From Rhizobium sp. 32-5/1 (GTDB lineage Bacteria; Pseudomonadota; Alphaproteobacteria; Rhizobiales; Rhizobiaceae): a stretch of 64,000 bases of DNA. The position numbers and the translations under genes are program-made. Below are positions 48,777 through 58,536 of the stretch, one piece after another. Each line of letters starts with the position of its first letter. Within the stretch, counting starts at the first letter, position 1. The stretch is taken from the NCBI RefSeq assembly GCF_029537235.1, contig NZ_CP120638.1, positions 1,798,001-1,862,000 of the forward strand, in the 5' to 3' direction. The notes under the pieces are model-generated. The model worked only from the letters and a program-made list of their open reading frames with translations, made no database searches and was not told the DNA's origin.

Positions 48777-49664
48777 TCAGGAAACCTGTCCGGAAAAGCG
48801 CCCGGCATCCGCCCCGTAATAATTAAGATAGCGGCCGGAAATACTGGTGATCGGCAGGACGATCAGCACGTCCGTCGTGCGGAAGGCGTGATCAACGACG
48901 GCGCCGTTACCAACCATGGCGCCCAGGCGCATGTAGCCCTTGATCAGAGGCGGCAGGGCGGCAAGCGCCTTGCGCATGTTGATCGCTTCAGACGGCATCA
49001 GGTCCATCGTGCGAAACAATTCCGGGCGGGCCGACACGGCCCAGTCTTCGCTGACCAGTGCATTGTGATGCAGGAAGGAAAGGGCAAGCGCATGCTCCTC
49101 CGGCACCGTGCCCGGAAAGGAGCCGCAACCGAACATGGCATCGACGCCGTATTTCAGTGCGTAAGCCCAGTTTCCCTGCCAGAGCAGTTCGACCGTGCGC
49201 TTGGTACGATACTCGGGAAGCACGCAGGACCGGCCCAGTTCCATGAAGGTCTTTGCGGGATGGCGCTTGAGCAGGCTGTCGACCATGAATTCGGAAGCCG
49301 AGTAGAAACCACCCGTGTTGACAGCCACATCCTGACGCAGCAGGCGGTAGGTACCGACGATCTGGTCTTCCGGGTCGCCATCAATCGACGTGTCGAGCAC
49401 GAGAAGATGATCGCAGACCAGGTCCCAGGCATCCGCGTCACGCTTGCGACGATCGGCGTCCTGCGGGATTTGTGCCTTCATTTCTTCAACGAAAACCTTG
49501 TAACGGACCGCCTGGGCGGCATCGATTTCGGAATTGCTGCGCGCTAGGCGCGTTTCGAGATTTCCGATACGACCGAGCACGTCCGGCGCGGGCGCTTGAA
49601 TTTTGCGGGCGTGGTGCTGCGGCGCCTCCGCGAGAGTTGCCCTATCCAGAAATTCGACCGTCAT
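48777..49664 (-). CDS. olsB: L-ornithine N-alpha-acyltransferase (OlsB)
   Basis: First step of ornithine-lipid synthesis: transfers a 3-hydroxy fatty acyl from acyl-carrier protein to ornithine. About 295 residues with a GNAT-like fold of the OlsB/hemolysin-like family (VRYKVFVEEMKAQIPQ, then DHLLVLDTS, VGTYRLLRQDVA, MELGRSCVLPEYRT, YGVDAMFGCGSFPGT). The start is uncertain: 49664 (MTVEFLDRATL), 49673 or 49700 are in frame. It sits beside the malic enzyme gene as in Sinorhizobium meliloti. The lyso-lipid formed would be finished by OlsA at 33.9 kb. Expression is often phosphate-controlled; no clear Pho box was identified. Confidence 0.9.
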   Translation of the reverse strand: MTVEFLDRATLAEAPQHHARKIQAPAPDVLGRIGNLETRLARSNSEIDAAQAVRYKVFVEEMKAQIPQDADRRKRDADAWDLVCDHLLVLDTSIDGDPEDQIVGTYRLLRQDVAVNTGGFYSASEFMVDSLLKRHPAKTFMELGRSCVLPEYRTKRTVELLWQGNWAYALKYGVDAMFGCGSFPGTVPEEHALALSFLHHNALVSEDWAVSARPELFRTMDLMPSEAINMRKALAALPPLIKGYMRLGAMVGNGAVVDHAFRTTDVLIVLPITSISGRYLNYYGADAGRFSGQVS

Positions 49665-49789
49665 CGCAATCATCCCGACCAGCTGATCCTGCAGCGGCAT
49701 AAACCATGTTTCTGCGACAGGATAGTGACATCTGAGCGGCCGGGGAAAGCGATGGGCTCTTCGCGCGGTGATAGACGACTTGCGGGTGG

Positions 49790-52099
49790 TCAGCGGTCGA
49801 TTAGTTGCTCGACCACCGCAGTCAGGGTCTTGGGATCGGCCGGTTTCGGCAGGACCGAATCAGCGCCTGCATCCAGCAACTCGCGGCGGATGTCGGGCCG
49901 GGTGTCCGATGTGAGCACGATGATCGGCACGGCTCTGGCCCCGGAACTGCGCTCCTGCGCGCGGATGCGGCGGAGCATCGCGAAAGCATCGCCGCCCGGC
50001 ATGTTGAGATCCGTGATGATCAGTTCCGGGTTGATGCGGGTAGCAGCGGGTGCCTCGTAGAGCGCCATTCCGAGCGCAGCAAAATCACCGACGACACGCA
50101 CACTCTGCCCGGCTTTCTCCAGGACGGAGCGAACGAGGAAAGCGTTGATCGGATCGTCCTCGGCCAGAAGCACGCCGCCTGAAAAGACCGCTTCGGCATG
50201 GACCGGAACGTCCCGCAGCATCGGCCGGTTGTCATTGATGGCGTCACGCACTTCCATTCCCTTCATCCGCCCTTTCAGGACCTCGACAAGCGATTTCTCG
50301 CGCAAAGGCCGTATCAGCCAGGCATCATAACCATCCATCTGGTTGATGGGGCGGCCGTTTCTTTCCTCGGGATTGACGAGGTAGGTCTTGCGCAGCTGCA
50401 TTTCCTCGAGCTGCGGCAGAGCGGACAGCAGCCTGTGGAAATGGGCGGCATGCCGGTGATCAACGATGATGTCTGTCAGCGGCGCCACGCCACTGATCGC
50501 CCGGACCGCGAAGGCCTGTGCCTCCTCGACGCTGGTCACGCAGCAGCATAGACCGCCGAGCGTCGTGATCGTCGCCTCCAGCGCCTGCGATGCTGGGCCT
50601 GCAGGTGCCATGACGAGAACACGCGATTCTGCGAGTATGCCGCGCCGGACACGCGGCGCAGCACTCAGGTCGCCTCCGATAGCTGGAAAGCGGATCTCGA
50701 ACCGGCTGCCCTCGCCCGGCTTGCTCGACAAAGCGAGCCTTCCGCCGAATGCTTCCATGATCCGGCGCGAGATGGCGAGACCAAGCCCGGTGCCGGCAGA
50801 GCGCTGCTGCGCGCCGCCCGCCTGCTCAAATTCATCGAATATGCGCGCCTGTTCCTCAGTCGTCATCCCTGGGCCGGTATCGTCGATGCGGATGACGACG
50901 GTCTCGCCGTCGATGCCGGCATTGACGAAAACGCCGCCGGCATGGGTGAACTTGACGGCGTTGCCGATCACGTTGAACAGCACCTGCCGCAAGCGCGCCG
51001 GGTCAAAATCCAGAAGGCCAGGAACGTCGGCGGAAACTGTGGCGCCGATCTCGATGCCCTTTTCATGGGCCCGGTGGGACAGCATTTCGACGACACTTTC
51101 GATCAGCTCCCGCAAGGGCTCCTTCGACGGACGCAACTGGAAGCGCCCGGCTTCGATCGAGGAAAAATCCAGGAGGTCATCAACAAGCTGAACCAGCGCG
51201 TGGCCGGACTGGCGCATGCCGGCCAGGTAATTCTTCTGTTCGCTCGTCAGCCGCGTCTGGCTGATCAGATGGCTCATGCCGAGGATGCCTGACAAGGGTG
51301 TGCGGATTTCGTGGCTGACGGTCGAGAGCAGACGCGACTTGGCCTGGCTGGCCTGCTCCGCACGACGCCGCGCTTCCTCGGTTTCGCGTGCGATCCGGCT
51401 TTCCTCGGTAATGTCACGGGCAATGCTGTGCAGCATGAACTGGCCGCTTGCCGGCTCACGGGCGATGACATCATGCCAGTCGAAAATCCGCAGACCCTTG
51501 GCGGTCGGGATACGGACGCGGAAATGACGCGGCGCCGGTTCCGGTTCGAAATTCAGGCCGATCCCCTCGCAGGTCATGCCCTCAGGCTTCACGCATCCCG
51601 TCAGCTGGCGAAAAACGGCATTGGCCTGAACGATCTTGCCGCCGGGTTCACGCACGATGGCGATATCGCCGAGCGCGTCGTGGATGGTCGATAGCAGCTG
51701 CGATGTCTCGCTGCGTTCCCATTGCCGATCGACGGCTTTTTCCATCTCGGCCTGGCGCGCAACCTTCGGCTTGCGCGACGAGGCGCGGTGCCAGTCCCGC
51801 AGAAGAAGTGCTGCACCCGTGACGCCACCAACAGCGAGGCAACCGGACAGGAAATAAAGGCCGGCATCCATGCCGGTTCCAAAGACGGCGGCAGAGCAGA
51901 GAAGACCAGCGCCAGCGAGCGCCGGTCGCAGGGCGGGGTAGCGTTCCTCGCGAACCTCGATGTCCTCGTCAGGCTCCAGCGAATGCAGATCATCATCGTA
52001 GGCCGAACCAGGCCCTGCGCTACGCGTCAGGGTTCTCACCGGCGGGCGGGCGTTGAATTCGGCGTCGATGCGTTGCTGCAGTTTTGACAATTCGCTCAT
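49790..52099 (-). CDS. Hybrid sensor histidine kinase with PAS and receiver domains
   Basis: A 769-residue membrane-bound hybrid kinase. Two hydrophobic helices lie at about residues 57-100, then a PAS-like domain (about 135-240), HisKA with the phosphorylated His in STVSHEIRTPLSGILG, HATPase_c with NVIGNAVKFTHAGG, DDTGPGM and GTGLGLAISRR, a degenerate receiver-like segment (about 480-600), and a complete C-terminal receiver with LLAEDDPINAF, phospho-Asp in ITDLNMPGGDAF and Lys in VLPKPAD. The signal and output partner are unknown; a phosphotransfer protein elsewhere is expected. It is the last gene of its unit, with lspA upstream. Confidence 0.92.
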   Translation of the reverse strand: MSELSKLQQRIDAEFNARPPVRTLTRSAGPGSAYDDDLHSLEPDEDIEVREERYPALRPALAGAGLLCSAAVFGTGMDAGLYFLSGCLAVGGVTGAALLLRDWHRASSRKPKVARQAEMEKAVDRQWERSETSQLLSTIHDALGDIAIVREPGGKIVQANAVFRQLTGCVKPEGMTCEGIGLNFEPEPAPRHFRVRIPTAKGLRIFDWHDVIAREPASGQFMLHSIARDITEESRIARETEEARRRAEQASQAKSRLLSTVSHEIRTPLSGILGMSHLISQTRLTSEQKNYLAGMRQSGHALVQLVDDLLDFSSIEAGRFQLRPSKEPLRELIESVVEMLSHRAHEKGIEIGATVSADVPGLLDFDPARLRQVLFNVIGNAVKFTHAGGVFVNAGIDGETVVIRIDDTGPGMTTEEQARIFDEFEQAGGAQQRSAGTGLGLAISRRIMEAFGGRLALSSKPGEGSRFEIRFPAIGGDLSAAPRVRRGILAESRVLVMAPAGPASQALEATITTLGGLCCCVTSVEEAQAFAVRAISGVAPLTDIIVDHRHAAHFHRLLSALPQLEEMQLRKTYLVNPEERNGRPINQMDGYDAWLIRPLREKSLVEVLKGRMKGMEVRDAINDNRPMLRDVPVHAEAVFSGGVLLAEDDPINAFLVRSVLEKAGQSVRVVGDFAALGMALYEAPAATRINPELIITDLNMPGGDAFAMLRRIRAQERSSGARAVPIIVLTSDTRPDIRRELLDAGADSVLPKPADPKTLTAVVEQLIDR

Positions 52100-52155
52100 G
52101 TCGGAACCCTTATCACGCCAAGCGTTCCGAATGTTTTCAAGCGATCCGTAGGATT

Positions 52156-52656
52156 TTAACGATCCCGTTTTTTCATATGCAGAAGCTCGTCCAGAATGAT
52201 CGACCCGGCTCCAAGCGTGATGAAACTATCGGCGAGATTGAACACCGCGAAGGACCAGGTCTCAAGATGAAACAGGACATAATCGATGACGTAGCCGTAA
52301 AGCACGCCGTCGATGAGATTGCCGATCGCGCCGGCAATGATCATGGCATAGCCGAGATGGGCAAAGGCGCGATCCGGCGGCGTCTTGCGCCAGAGGTAGA
52401 GGACAAAGGCCACGACGACGATCCGCAGGCCGATGATCGCCCAGCGCTCGACGCCCGAAAACAGCGAAAAGGCGACGCCGTAATTATAGATGCGGTGCAA
52501 AGCCAGGAAGGGCAGCAGCGCCACATCCTCGCCGTAGGGAAGCCAGCTCTCGACGGCGACCTTGATCGCCTGGTCGAGCAGGACGGCAAGGATGATGAAC
52601 ACCGCGATCGGCAGCGGACGGGAAAAACTGCGGTCCTCTGCATCATGCCTTGCCAT
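52156..52656 (-). CDS. lspA: Prolipoprotein signal peptidase (LspA)
   Basis: Cleaves the signal peptide of diacylated prolipoproteins at the inner membrane. 166 residues, four membrane helices. The active-site aspartates lie in [16 protein letters not shown] and [11 protein letters not shown]. The gene overlaps the upstream RNA methyltransferase gene by 14 bases, which suggests one transcript. A basic C-terminus (MKKRDR) faces the cytoplasm. Confidence 0.95.
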   Translation of the reverse strand: MARHDAEDRSFSRPLPIAVFIILAVLLDQAIKVAVESWLPYGEDVALLPFLALHRIYNYGVAFSLFSGVERWAIIGLRIVVVAFVLYLWRKTPPDRAFAHLGYAMIIAGAIGNLIDGVLYGYVIDYVLFHLETWSFAVFNLADSFITLGAGSIILDELLHMKKRDR

Positions 52657-53503
52657 CCAATGTCAACAGGTGCCGGCGCGCCTCGAACAGCATGATGCCG
52701 GTGGCGATCGCCAGATTGAGCGAATCGGCGCGACCCTGCTGGGGAATGCGGGCCAATGCCGTCGCCTCCTTCGCCAGTTCGTCCGGCAGGCCCGCCTGCT
52801 CATTGCCCATGAGAACCACGACTGGCTTCTTGCGGTAGTCTATGGTCCGGTAGTCGACGGCACCGGCAAGATGCGTGGCCACGACCTGGACGCCGGCCGC
52901 CTTCTGCCATTTGATGAAGTCGGCAACCGTTGCCCGGATGATTGGCATGGCAAAAACCGAGCCCATGGTGGCCCGCACGGTTTCGAGCGAAAACGGATCG
53001 GTCGTCTCGCCGATCAGGATCACCCCGGATGCACCGGCGGCGTCGGCTGTGCGGATGATCGTGCCGAGATTGCCGGGATCGCGGACGCGGTCGAGCGCCA
53101 CATAGGTTTCGCCAAGCGCGGGCGTGACATCACGAAGGCTGGCGTAGCGCTGTTCGAAGACGCCGACCACCATTTGCGGATTGTCGCGGCGGGTGATGGC
53201 CGACAGGACCTTTTCGCTGACTTCGAGCACCAGGCCGCCGGTCGCAACCGTCTTCAAGGCGACCTGTTCGACCTGCGGTTTGCCCTTGGCGGCCTTGGCA
53301 TAGACAAGCGTCTTGATGGTCCAGCCGAGCTCGAGCGCATCGATGACGAGCTTCAGGCCTTCGGCAAGAAAGGAGCGGGTCTCGTCGCGTTCCTTCTTCT
53401 GCGACAGCGCCTTGATGTCCTTGATGATCGGATTGGTGAGGCTTGTAACCTCCTTGACCTGACCGACGCGACGGGGGCCGTGGTCTCTGATATCATGGCT
53501 CAT
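52643..53503 (-). CDS. SpoU/TrmH-family RNA 2'-O-ribose methyltransferase
   Basis: A SPOUT-fold RNA methyltransferase of 286 residues. An N-terminal substrate-binding domain ([18 protein letters not shown]) precedes the SPOUT core: motif 1 [20 protein letters not shown], motif 2 [12 protein letters not shown] and motif 3 [18 protein letters not shown]. Its target is 23S rRNA or tRNA and cannot be fixed. The start at 53503 (MSHDIRDH) overlaps the stop of the upstream methyltransferase gene (ATGA), while the end overlaps lspA. Confidence 0.9.
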   Translation of the reverse strand: MSHDIRDHGPRRVGQVKEVTSLTNPIIKDIKALSQKKERDETRSFLAEGLKLVIDALELGWTIKTLVYAKAAKGKPQVEQVALKTVATGGLVLEVSEKVLSAITRRDNPQMVVGVFEQRYASLRDVTPALGETYVALDRVRDPGNLGTIIRTADAAGASGVILIGETTDPFSLETVRATMGSVFAMPIIRATVADFIKWQKAAGVQVVATHLAGAVDYRTIDYRKKPVVVLMGNEQAGLPDELAKEATALARIPQQGRADSLNLAIATGIMLFEARRHLLTLDGKA

Positions 53504-54648
53504 TTCGGTACCCATCGGCTGAAAAGGGATGTTGAAAGCGCGCGGGCGGGTTCCTTGCCGGAGAGCCCGCCCTCGCGCAGGATGAGTTCGCCCGATTCCA
53601 CCGCGCCGCCGCGGCCGCGCATCGTCTCGCGCATCAGTTCATGGATGGAATAGAAACTTGCCCGGATGGAATAGGCGGTCAGCACGAGGCCACGGGCATC
53701 TTCCGAAAGGATTTCCCGGCAGATATCGAGCATCAGGGCCAGATGTTCGAACAGATGCCAGACCTCGCCATTCGGTCCGCGACCGAATTTCGGCGGGTCG
53801 GTGAGGATGATATCGTAGCGGCTTCCGCGCCGTTCCTCGCGCTGAATGAACTTCATCGCATCTTCGCAGATCCAGCGGATCGGCAGCTTTTCGCCACGCC
53901 CGAGCGCCTGGTTTTCCCGCGCCCAGCCAATGGCCTTTTTCGAGGCATCGACATGGGTGACTTCGGCACCGGCCCTTGCTGCAATCAGCGACGCGACGCC
54001 GGTGTATCCGAACAGGTTGAGAACCTTGAGCGGCCGGCCGGCGGTCTCGATCCTCTCCTTCATCCAGCTCCAGTGCGCCAACTGCTCGGGAAAAACGCCG
54101 ACATGGCGGAAAGACGTGAAGCGTCCGAAAAAGTCGGCATCGAGGATCTGCATCGGCCATGTCTCGCCGAGCATGTCCTTGGGGAACCGCCACCGACCCA
54201 TGCCGTCCTCGTCCGTATCACCGGTAAAGACGGCGTCGGCATTCTCCCAGACGTGTACGGGCAGCGCCTTTGGCCAGAGCGCCTGCGCCTCGGGCCGGAC
54301 GATCCGGTAGGAGCCGTACTGCTCGAGCTTCAATCCGTCGCCGCTGTCGATCAGGTGATAGTCGCGGGCGCCGGTGGTTTCCAGGATGACCGGGATGCGC
54401 TCTGCGGGCTTTTCACCCGTGCGGATACGGACAGCCGCAACCGGCGCAGCAGCCTCGACGGATGCGGCCGGCCAAGCCTCGGCTTTTTCGGCGCGCGCGC
54501 CGGGTGTGGGGCGCGAACTGCTCGGTCTTGCTACCTGGCGTGGCCCCGAAGGCTTGTCTTTCGGCCCGGACAGGGAGCGATTCTGCCCGCTACGCGATGC
54601 CGCGGGCGGTGTGCCTTTGCCCTTCGGCCGTCGATCTTTGTCTTTCAC
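53500..54648 (-). CDS. Class I rRNA methyltransferase, RlmI/YccW-like
   Basis: A SAM-dependent methyltransferase of about 382 residues. The Rossmann domain has VLNLFGYTGVASLIAARAGA (motif I), THVDASKKAIGWA and DIILTDPPKFGRG, the NPPY-like motif. Related proteins modify 23S rRNA cytosines. An N-terminal Pro/Arg/Lys-rich stretch of about 90 residues (KDKDRRPKGKGTPPA) looks disordered. The start is placed at GTG 54648 with AGGATTGAACCC upstream; the longer frame to 54846 overlaps the divergent CoxG-like gene and is less likely. Its stop overlaps the next gene by four bases. Confidence 0.82.
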   Translation of the reverse strand: MKDKDRRPKGKGTPPAASRSGQNRSLSGPKDKPSGPRQVARPSSSRPTPGARAEKAEAWPAASVEAAAPVAAVRIRTGEKPAERIPVILETTGARDYHLIDSGDGLKLEQYGSYRIVRPEAQALWPKALPVHVWENADAVFTGDTDEDGMGRWRFPKDMLGETWPMQILDADFFGRFTSFRHVGVFPEQLAHWSWMKERIETAGRPLKVLNLFGYTGVASLIAARAGAEVTHVDASKKAIGWARENQALGRGEKLPIRWICEDAMKFIQREERRGSRYDIILTDPPKFGRGPNGEVWHLFEHLALMLDICREILSEDARGLVLTAYSIRASFYSIHELMRETMRGRGGAVESGELILREGGLSGKEPARALSTSLFSRWVPK

Positions 54649-54762
54649 GGGTTCAATCCTGGTGCCGCCAATCAAGCCTGCAAATAGCACCGCTCTTTCT
54701 CTTGGCAAAGCTGTTTCCGATCTGCGATAGATGAGACCGGAGGAACGGGAGGAGATGATCGC

Positions 54763-55221
54763 ATGGATATGAGCGGCGAAGAACGGATCGCAGCACCCCG
54801 AGACGTCGTGTGGGCTGCCCTTAACGACCCGGAAATCCTGAAACAATGTATTCCGGGCTGTCAGTCCCTGGAGCTCAAATCGCCGACCGAGCTTTCGGCG
54901 ACGGTGAAGATCCGGATCGGCCCGGTTTCCGCGTCGTTTGCGGGCGAGGTCGTGCTCTCCAACATCAATGCTCCGGAGAGCTATACGATTTCAGGGGAAG
55001 GCAAGGGCGGCATAGCGGGTTTTGCCAAGGGTGGCGCGGACGTCGCGCTCATCGAGGACGGGCCGGACACCATACTGCGCTACGAGGCGAAGGCGGAGAT
55101 CGGCGGCAAGCTGGCGCAACTCGGATCGAGACTGGTCGATTCCACGTCCAAGAAGCTTGCCCAGCAATTCTTTGCGGATTTCAACGCAGCCGTCAGCAGC
55201 AAAGCGGCTGCTACGACCTGA
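54763..55221 (+). CDS. CoxG-family (SRPBCC) protein
   Basis: A 152-residue START/Bet v1-like protein of the carbon monoxide dehydrogenase subunit G family: MSGEERIAAPRDVVWAALNDPEIL, then CIPGCQSLE, and VSASFAGEVVLSNI. In CO-oxidising bacteria CoxG anchors the dehydrogenase to the membrane; no CO dehydrogenase genes are present here, so the role is unknown and probably lipid or hydrophobic ligand binding. GGAACGGGAGGAGATG precedes the ATG. It converges with the LapA-domain gene, six bases apart. Confidence 0.87.
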   Translation: MDMSGEERIAAPRDVVWAALNDPEILKQCIPGCQSLELKSPTELSATVKIRIGPVSASFAGEVVLSNINAPESYTISGEGKGGIAGFAKGGADVALIEDGPDTILRYEAKAEIGGKLAQLGSRLVDSTSKKLAQQFFADFNAAVSSKAAATT

Positions 55222-55227
55222 ACCTGA

Positions 55228-55572
55228 TTATTTGGACGCTGCTGGCAGCAATGTCTGGGATGCGATCGTTTCAGCGCGGGTGCGGTGCTTTTCAGCTTCC
55301 GCGTGCCATTTCACCGCCTCGGTCGCTTCGTTGCGCGCGCGCTTGCGGTATTTTCCCTGCCCGAACCAGGTGGCCAGCGATCCGACGATCAGGCCAAGGA
55401 TAACGGCAAGAAACAGGAAGACGAAGAAGGGCGCCGACACGGAGAGCACGCTGTCTGCCGGATTGAACGGATTGAGCGCCAGCGTCACCGTCTGCCGGTT
55501 AGCGACAGAGAGCACGATCAAAACGATGCCCACGGGAATGAGCACCAGGATATTCATAAGCTTTTTCATCAT
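55228..55572 (-). CDS. LapA-domain (DUF1049) inner-membrane protein
   Basis: A 114-residue protein with two membrane helices (MNILVLIPVGIVLIVLSVAN and FFVFLFLAVILGLIVGSLATW), separated by the NRQTVTLALNPFNP loop, and a basic cytoplasmic tail. This is the LapA/YciS layout, which in E. coli is involved in lipopolysaccharide assembly control together with LapB. It is often found downstream of ihfB, as here. An exact role in this organism is not known. Confidence 0.87.
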   Translation of the reverse strand: MMKKLMNILVLIPVGIVLIVLSVANRQTVTLALNPFNPADSVLSVSAPFFVFLFLAVILGLIVGSLATWFGQGKYRKRARNEATEAVKWHAEAEKHRTRAETIASQTLLPAASK

Positions 55573-55637
55573 CAGTCCGTCTCCGTCATGCCTGTGCGTC
55601 CAGCCAGCCTAAAGATGGCCGGACAGGTCAGGACGCC

Positions 55638-55940
55638 TCATTCGTCATCTTCGTCGTCAGCGCCCGGGTTAAGTCGCTCACGCAGCTCTTTTCCGGTCTT
55701 GAAGAACGGAACCCATTTTTCCTCGACGAAAACACTGTCGCCGGTGCGCGGATTGCGGCCGGAGCGCGACGGTCGGTTCTTAACCGAGAACGCGCCGAAG
55801 CCGCGAAGCTCGACGCGATTTCCGGCCGCGAGCGCGTCGGTGATTTCGTCGAGTACCGCATTGACGATGTTCTCGACATCCCGGTGATAAAGATGCGGAT
55901 TGCGAGCCGCAACGATCTGCACCAATTCTGACTTGATCAT
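55638..55940 (-). CDS. ihfB: Integration host factor beta subunit (IhfB)
   Basis: A 100-residue DNA-bending protein of the HU/IHF family. [20 protein letters not shown] begins the protein; the beta-ribbon arm contains [18 protein letters not shown] with the intercalating proline. The acidic tail (GADDEDDE) is as in rhizobial IhfB. IHF helps sigma-54 promoters by bending DNA, relevant to rpoN nearby. sppA precedes it by 129 bases on the same strand. Confidence 0.96.
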   Translation of the reverse strand: MIKSELVQIVAARNPHLYHRDVENIVNAVLDEITDALAAGNRVELRGFGAFSVKNRPSRSGRNPRTGDSVFVEEKWVPFFKTGKELRERLNPGADDEDDE

Positions 55941-56069
55941 TGCTGCCCCCTCATCATTCTTGTTTATTGTTCACGCTTTTAGCAGGACGATACAGAAAAA
56001 CCATCTCGCGCAAAATCCGCGGCATAGGCTCAACCGTAGAAGACGGCCGACTTTGACCCCTCGTCCTTC

Positions 56070-57029
56070 TCAATCGCTGCCAACCTGCCAAACGGAAACA
56101 AGACCGTCAAGAAACAACTTGTCCCGGCCCCATTTTTCAAGGCTGCCAAAGATCGGAAAAACCTCATATCCCAAGGATTTGGCCCAATCCGTCGCTATCG
56201 CACCGAGGCCGAAAGGCAGCGATGATTTCGGCGCCTCCCATTCCAGCACCGGCAGATCTTTCGATACCTTGCGCGTTTCGAAGAAGGCGCGAATTTCATC
56301 GTCGCCTCCAAGCTGATCGACCAGTTTATCGCGCAATGCCTGCCTCCCAGTGAAAATTCGGCCGTCGGCAAGGCGCAGCGCCTCCGGTCGCGGCAGCTTC
56401 CGCCGCTCGACAACAAGATCGACGAACCAGTTGTAGCTGTCATTGATCATCGCCTGGATCACCGCCCTGGCCTCATCACTTGCCGGATGAAACGGTGACG
56501 GTTCGGCTTTCAGGGGTGCGGATTTGATTTCCTCCAGCGACACGCCGACCTTGTCCATCAGATCCTTTATCTGGGGATATTGGAAGATGACGCCGATCGA
56601 ACCGGTGATCGAGGTTTCGCCCGCGACAATCTGATCACCCGCGAGCGCGATCATATAGCCCGCCGATGCAGCAAGCGTGCGCACATCGGAAACAACCGGC
56701 TTCTTTTCCGAAACCTTGCGCAATGCCTTGTAGATGACTTCGCCGCCATAGGTCGTGCCGCCGGGCGACGAGATCGTGACGATCAATCCCTTCACCGCGT
56801 CGTTCTTGGCGATTTCGTTGAGCCGCGACAGGAGCTCGCGGTCATCCTGAATGATCCCTGAAATCGTAACGCGCGCAATATGGGACCGCCCGATGGCACC
56901 GGTGCTGCCCGAACTGGAAAACAGGAATGCACCGAGCCCGGCAAGGGCGATCAGGCAGATGGCGGTCAGGCGCCAGAAGCTCAGCTTGCGTCGAAGCTGC
57001 CGCCGGTCGGCGATTGCGAGTTGATCCAT
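56070..57029 (-). CDS. sppA: Signal peptide peptidase SppA (protease IV, short form)
   Basis: A 319-residue inner-membrane serine protease that degrades cleaved signal peptides. One N-terminal helix (about residues 20-42) anchors it; the ClpP-like domain has VTISSPGGTTYGGEVIY, the catalytic Ser in TLAASAGYMIALAGDQI and the general-base Lys in SAPLKAEPSPF. As in other short forms, four copies would make the active enzyme. The start at 57029 is supported by family length. ihfB follows. Confidence 0.93.
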   Translation of the reverse strand: MDQLAIADRRQLRRKLSFWRLTAICLIALAGLGAFLFSSSGSTGAIGRSHIARVTISGIIQDDRELLSRLNEIAKNDAVKGLIVTISSPGGTTYGGEVIYKALRKVSEKKPVVSDVRTLAASAGYMIALAGDQIVAGETSITGSIGVIFQYPQIKDLMDKVGVSLEEIKSAPLKAEPSPFHPASDEARAVIQAMINDSYNWFVDLVVERRKLPRPEALRLADGRIFTGRQALRDKLVDQLGGDDEIRAFFETRKVSKDLPVLEWEAPKSSLPFGLGAIATDWAKSLGYEVFPIFGSLEKWGRDKLFLDGLVSVWQVGSD

Positions 57030-57284
57030 GGGTGACCTCTTTGGCTTTGGCCGGACGCACCAAATCGATGGCGACGACCCGGCGCGAATGGGCGCAACAG
57101 GCAGGAATCAATAGCCGCAGCGGACCCTGCTTGTAAGCCGGTTTCAAAGTTTTTTGCGCATCCATTGTCTGCATTGAAAAAATCTCCATATTCATCGCCA
57201 CTGAAGCGCCCGCGAACACGGACGCCCGACGGAAACATGGGTGTCTCTGCGGATCGCCGTATCGTTCGAACGACAGGTCTTTTT

Positions 57285-57952
57285 ATGCTCAATGAAGCGC
57301 ATTACCCCGGAGCGTTTCCGCATTCCGGGCTGGGCCCCGCGGATGCCTATGATCAGGCGAGGCGGCATTCCCGGCACGTCAAGCGGTTGAAGATCGTGCT
57401 GCCTGTGATCGCGGTCATCATCGCGGCGATCTTCGTCGTGGTCTCCGTCATCCGCGCCTATCTGCCGGACGAACTGCAGATCGAGAATGCAACCATCGAA
57501 AACGGCAAGATCGTCATGCAGAATCCGGCGATTTCCGGCCGCAACAAGCAGGGCATCAGCTACTCGATGAAGGCCGAGCGCGCCCTGCAGGACATCGCCA
57601 ACCCGGACATTATCACGCTGAAAAAATCCATGCGGAAATGCCGGTGAACGACACACTGATCGCCACCGTGGATGCGGCAAGCGGCATCTACGACCGCGGC
57701 GGCAATACACTCAATATGGACGAGCCCTTCACCATCACCATGAACAATGGCGTCAATGCCGACTTCCGCTCGGCCTATCTGAACATCAACGCCGGCGAGA
57801 TGGAATCGAAACTGCCGATCGCAATCAGCATGAACGGCGGTTCCATTGTTGCACAGCGGCTGAGAATGACGGATAAGGGAAGGATTGTGACTTTTGAGGG
57901 CATGGTACGGGTCAATGTCGAACCCAGCTCCATCCGAAAAAACCAGAACTAG
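57285..57952 (+). CDS. lptC: LPS export system protein LptC, frame broken
   Basis: Bitopic inner-membrane partner of the LptB2FG transporter that passes LPS to LptA. About 222 residues from the start at 57285 (MLNEAHYPGAFPHSGLG). One membrane helix at about residues 40-62 (IVLPVIAVIIAAIFVVVSVI) is followed by a periplasmic beta-jellyroll. The two phases join when one A is added to the run 57621-57626: TLKKIHAEMPVNDTLIATVD. The frame break is an assembly error most likely, since LptC is needed for growth in LPS-bearing cells. It is followed by lptA 15 bases downstream. Confidence 0.9.
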
Positions 57953-57967
57953 AACCCGGTGCATCCC

Positions 57968-58524
57968 ATGTCAGCCAATTCAACAACCACTTTGTTGCTT
58001 GCAAAAAAATTGCCGTTTCAGCCGCCCTTGCCGCAGCCCTTGCCGTTCCCGTGCTTGCCCAGTCTACATCGAGCCAGATGAAGGGTCTCGAGCTTTCCAA
58101 TGATCAGCCGATCCAGATCGAAAGCGACAAGCTGGAGATCAAGGATGCCGACAGCCTGGCGATGTTCACAGGCAATGTGAAGGTTGTTCAGGGCACGACC
58201 ACGCTGCAGGCCGGCAGCATGGTGGTTTATTACAAGAAAGGCGGCGGATCCATCCAGGGCGGCAATGCCGACATCGACCGGATCGAGGTCAACGACAAGG
58301 TTTTCCTGCAGTCCGGCACCCAGCAGGCGACGGCCGACAGCGGATCGTTCAACATGACGCAGCAGACGCTTGTTCTGAAGGGCAAGGAAGTTGTGCTCTC
58401 GGAAGGCAAGAATGTCTTTACCGGCTGCCAGCTGAATGTTCAGATGAACACCGGCGAAGCACAACTGCAGGCCTGTGGCGGGCGGGTCAAAATCCAGCTC
58501 GACCCGAAATCCCAGCAGAATTGA
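57968..58524 (+). CDS. lptA: LPS transport periplasmic protein LptA, frame broken in the signal peptide
   Basis: Periplasmic bridge protein of LPS export. The signal peptide starts at 57968 (MSANSTTTLLLAKK) and continues in the other phase as IAVSAALAAALAVPVLAQ; adding one A to the run 58003-58009 joins them and gives 185 residues. The OstA/LptA beta-jellyroll has DQPIQIESDKLEIKDADSLA, FTGNVKVVQGTTTLQAGSM and VNDKVFLQSGTQQATADSG. Two cysteines near the C-terminus (FTGCQLNV, LQACGGRV) could form a disulfide. lptB follows by 12 bases. Confidence 0.92.
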
Positions 58525-58536
58525 TATAGTCCCAAC

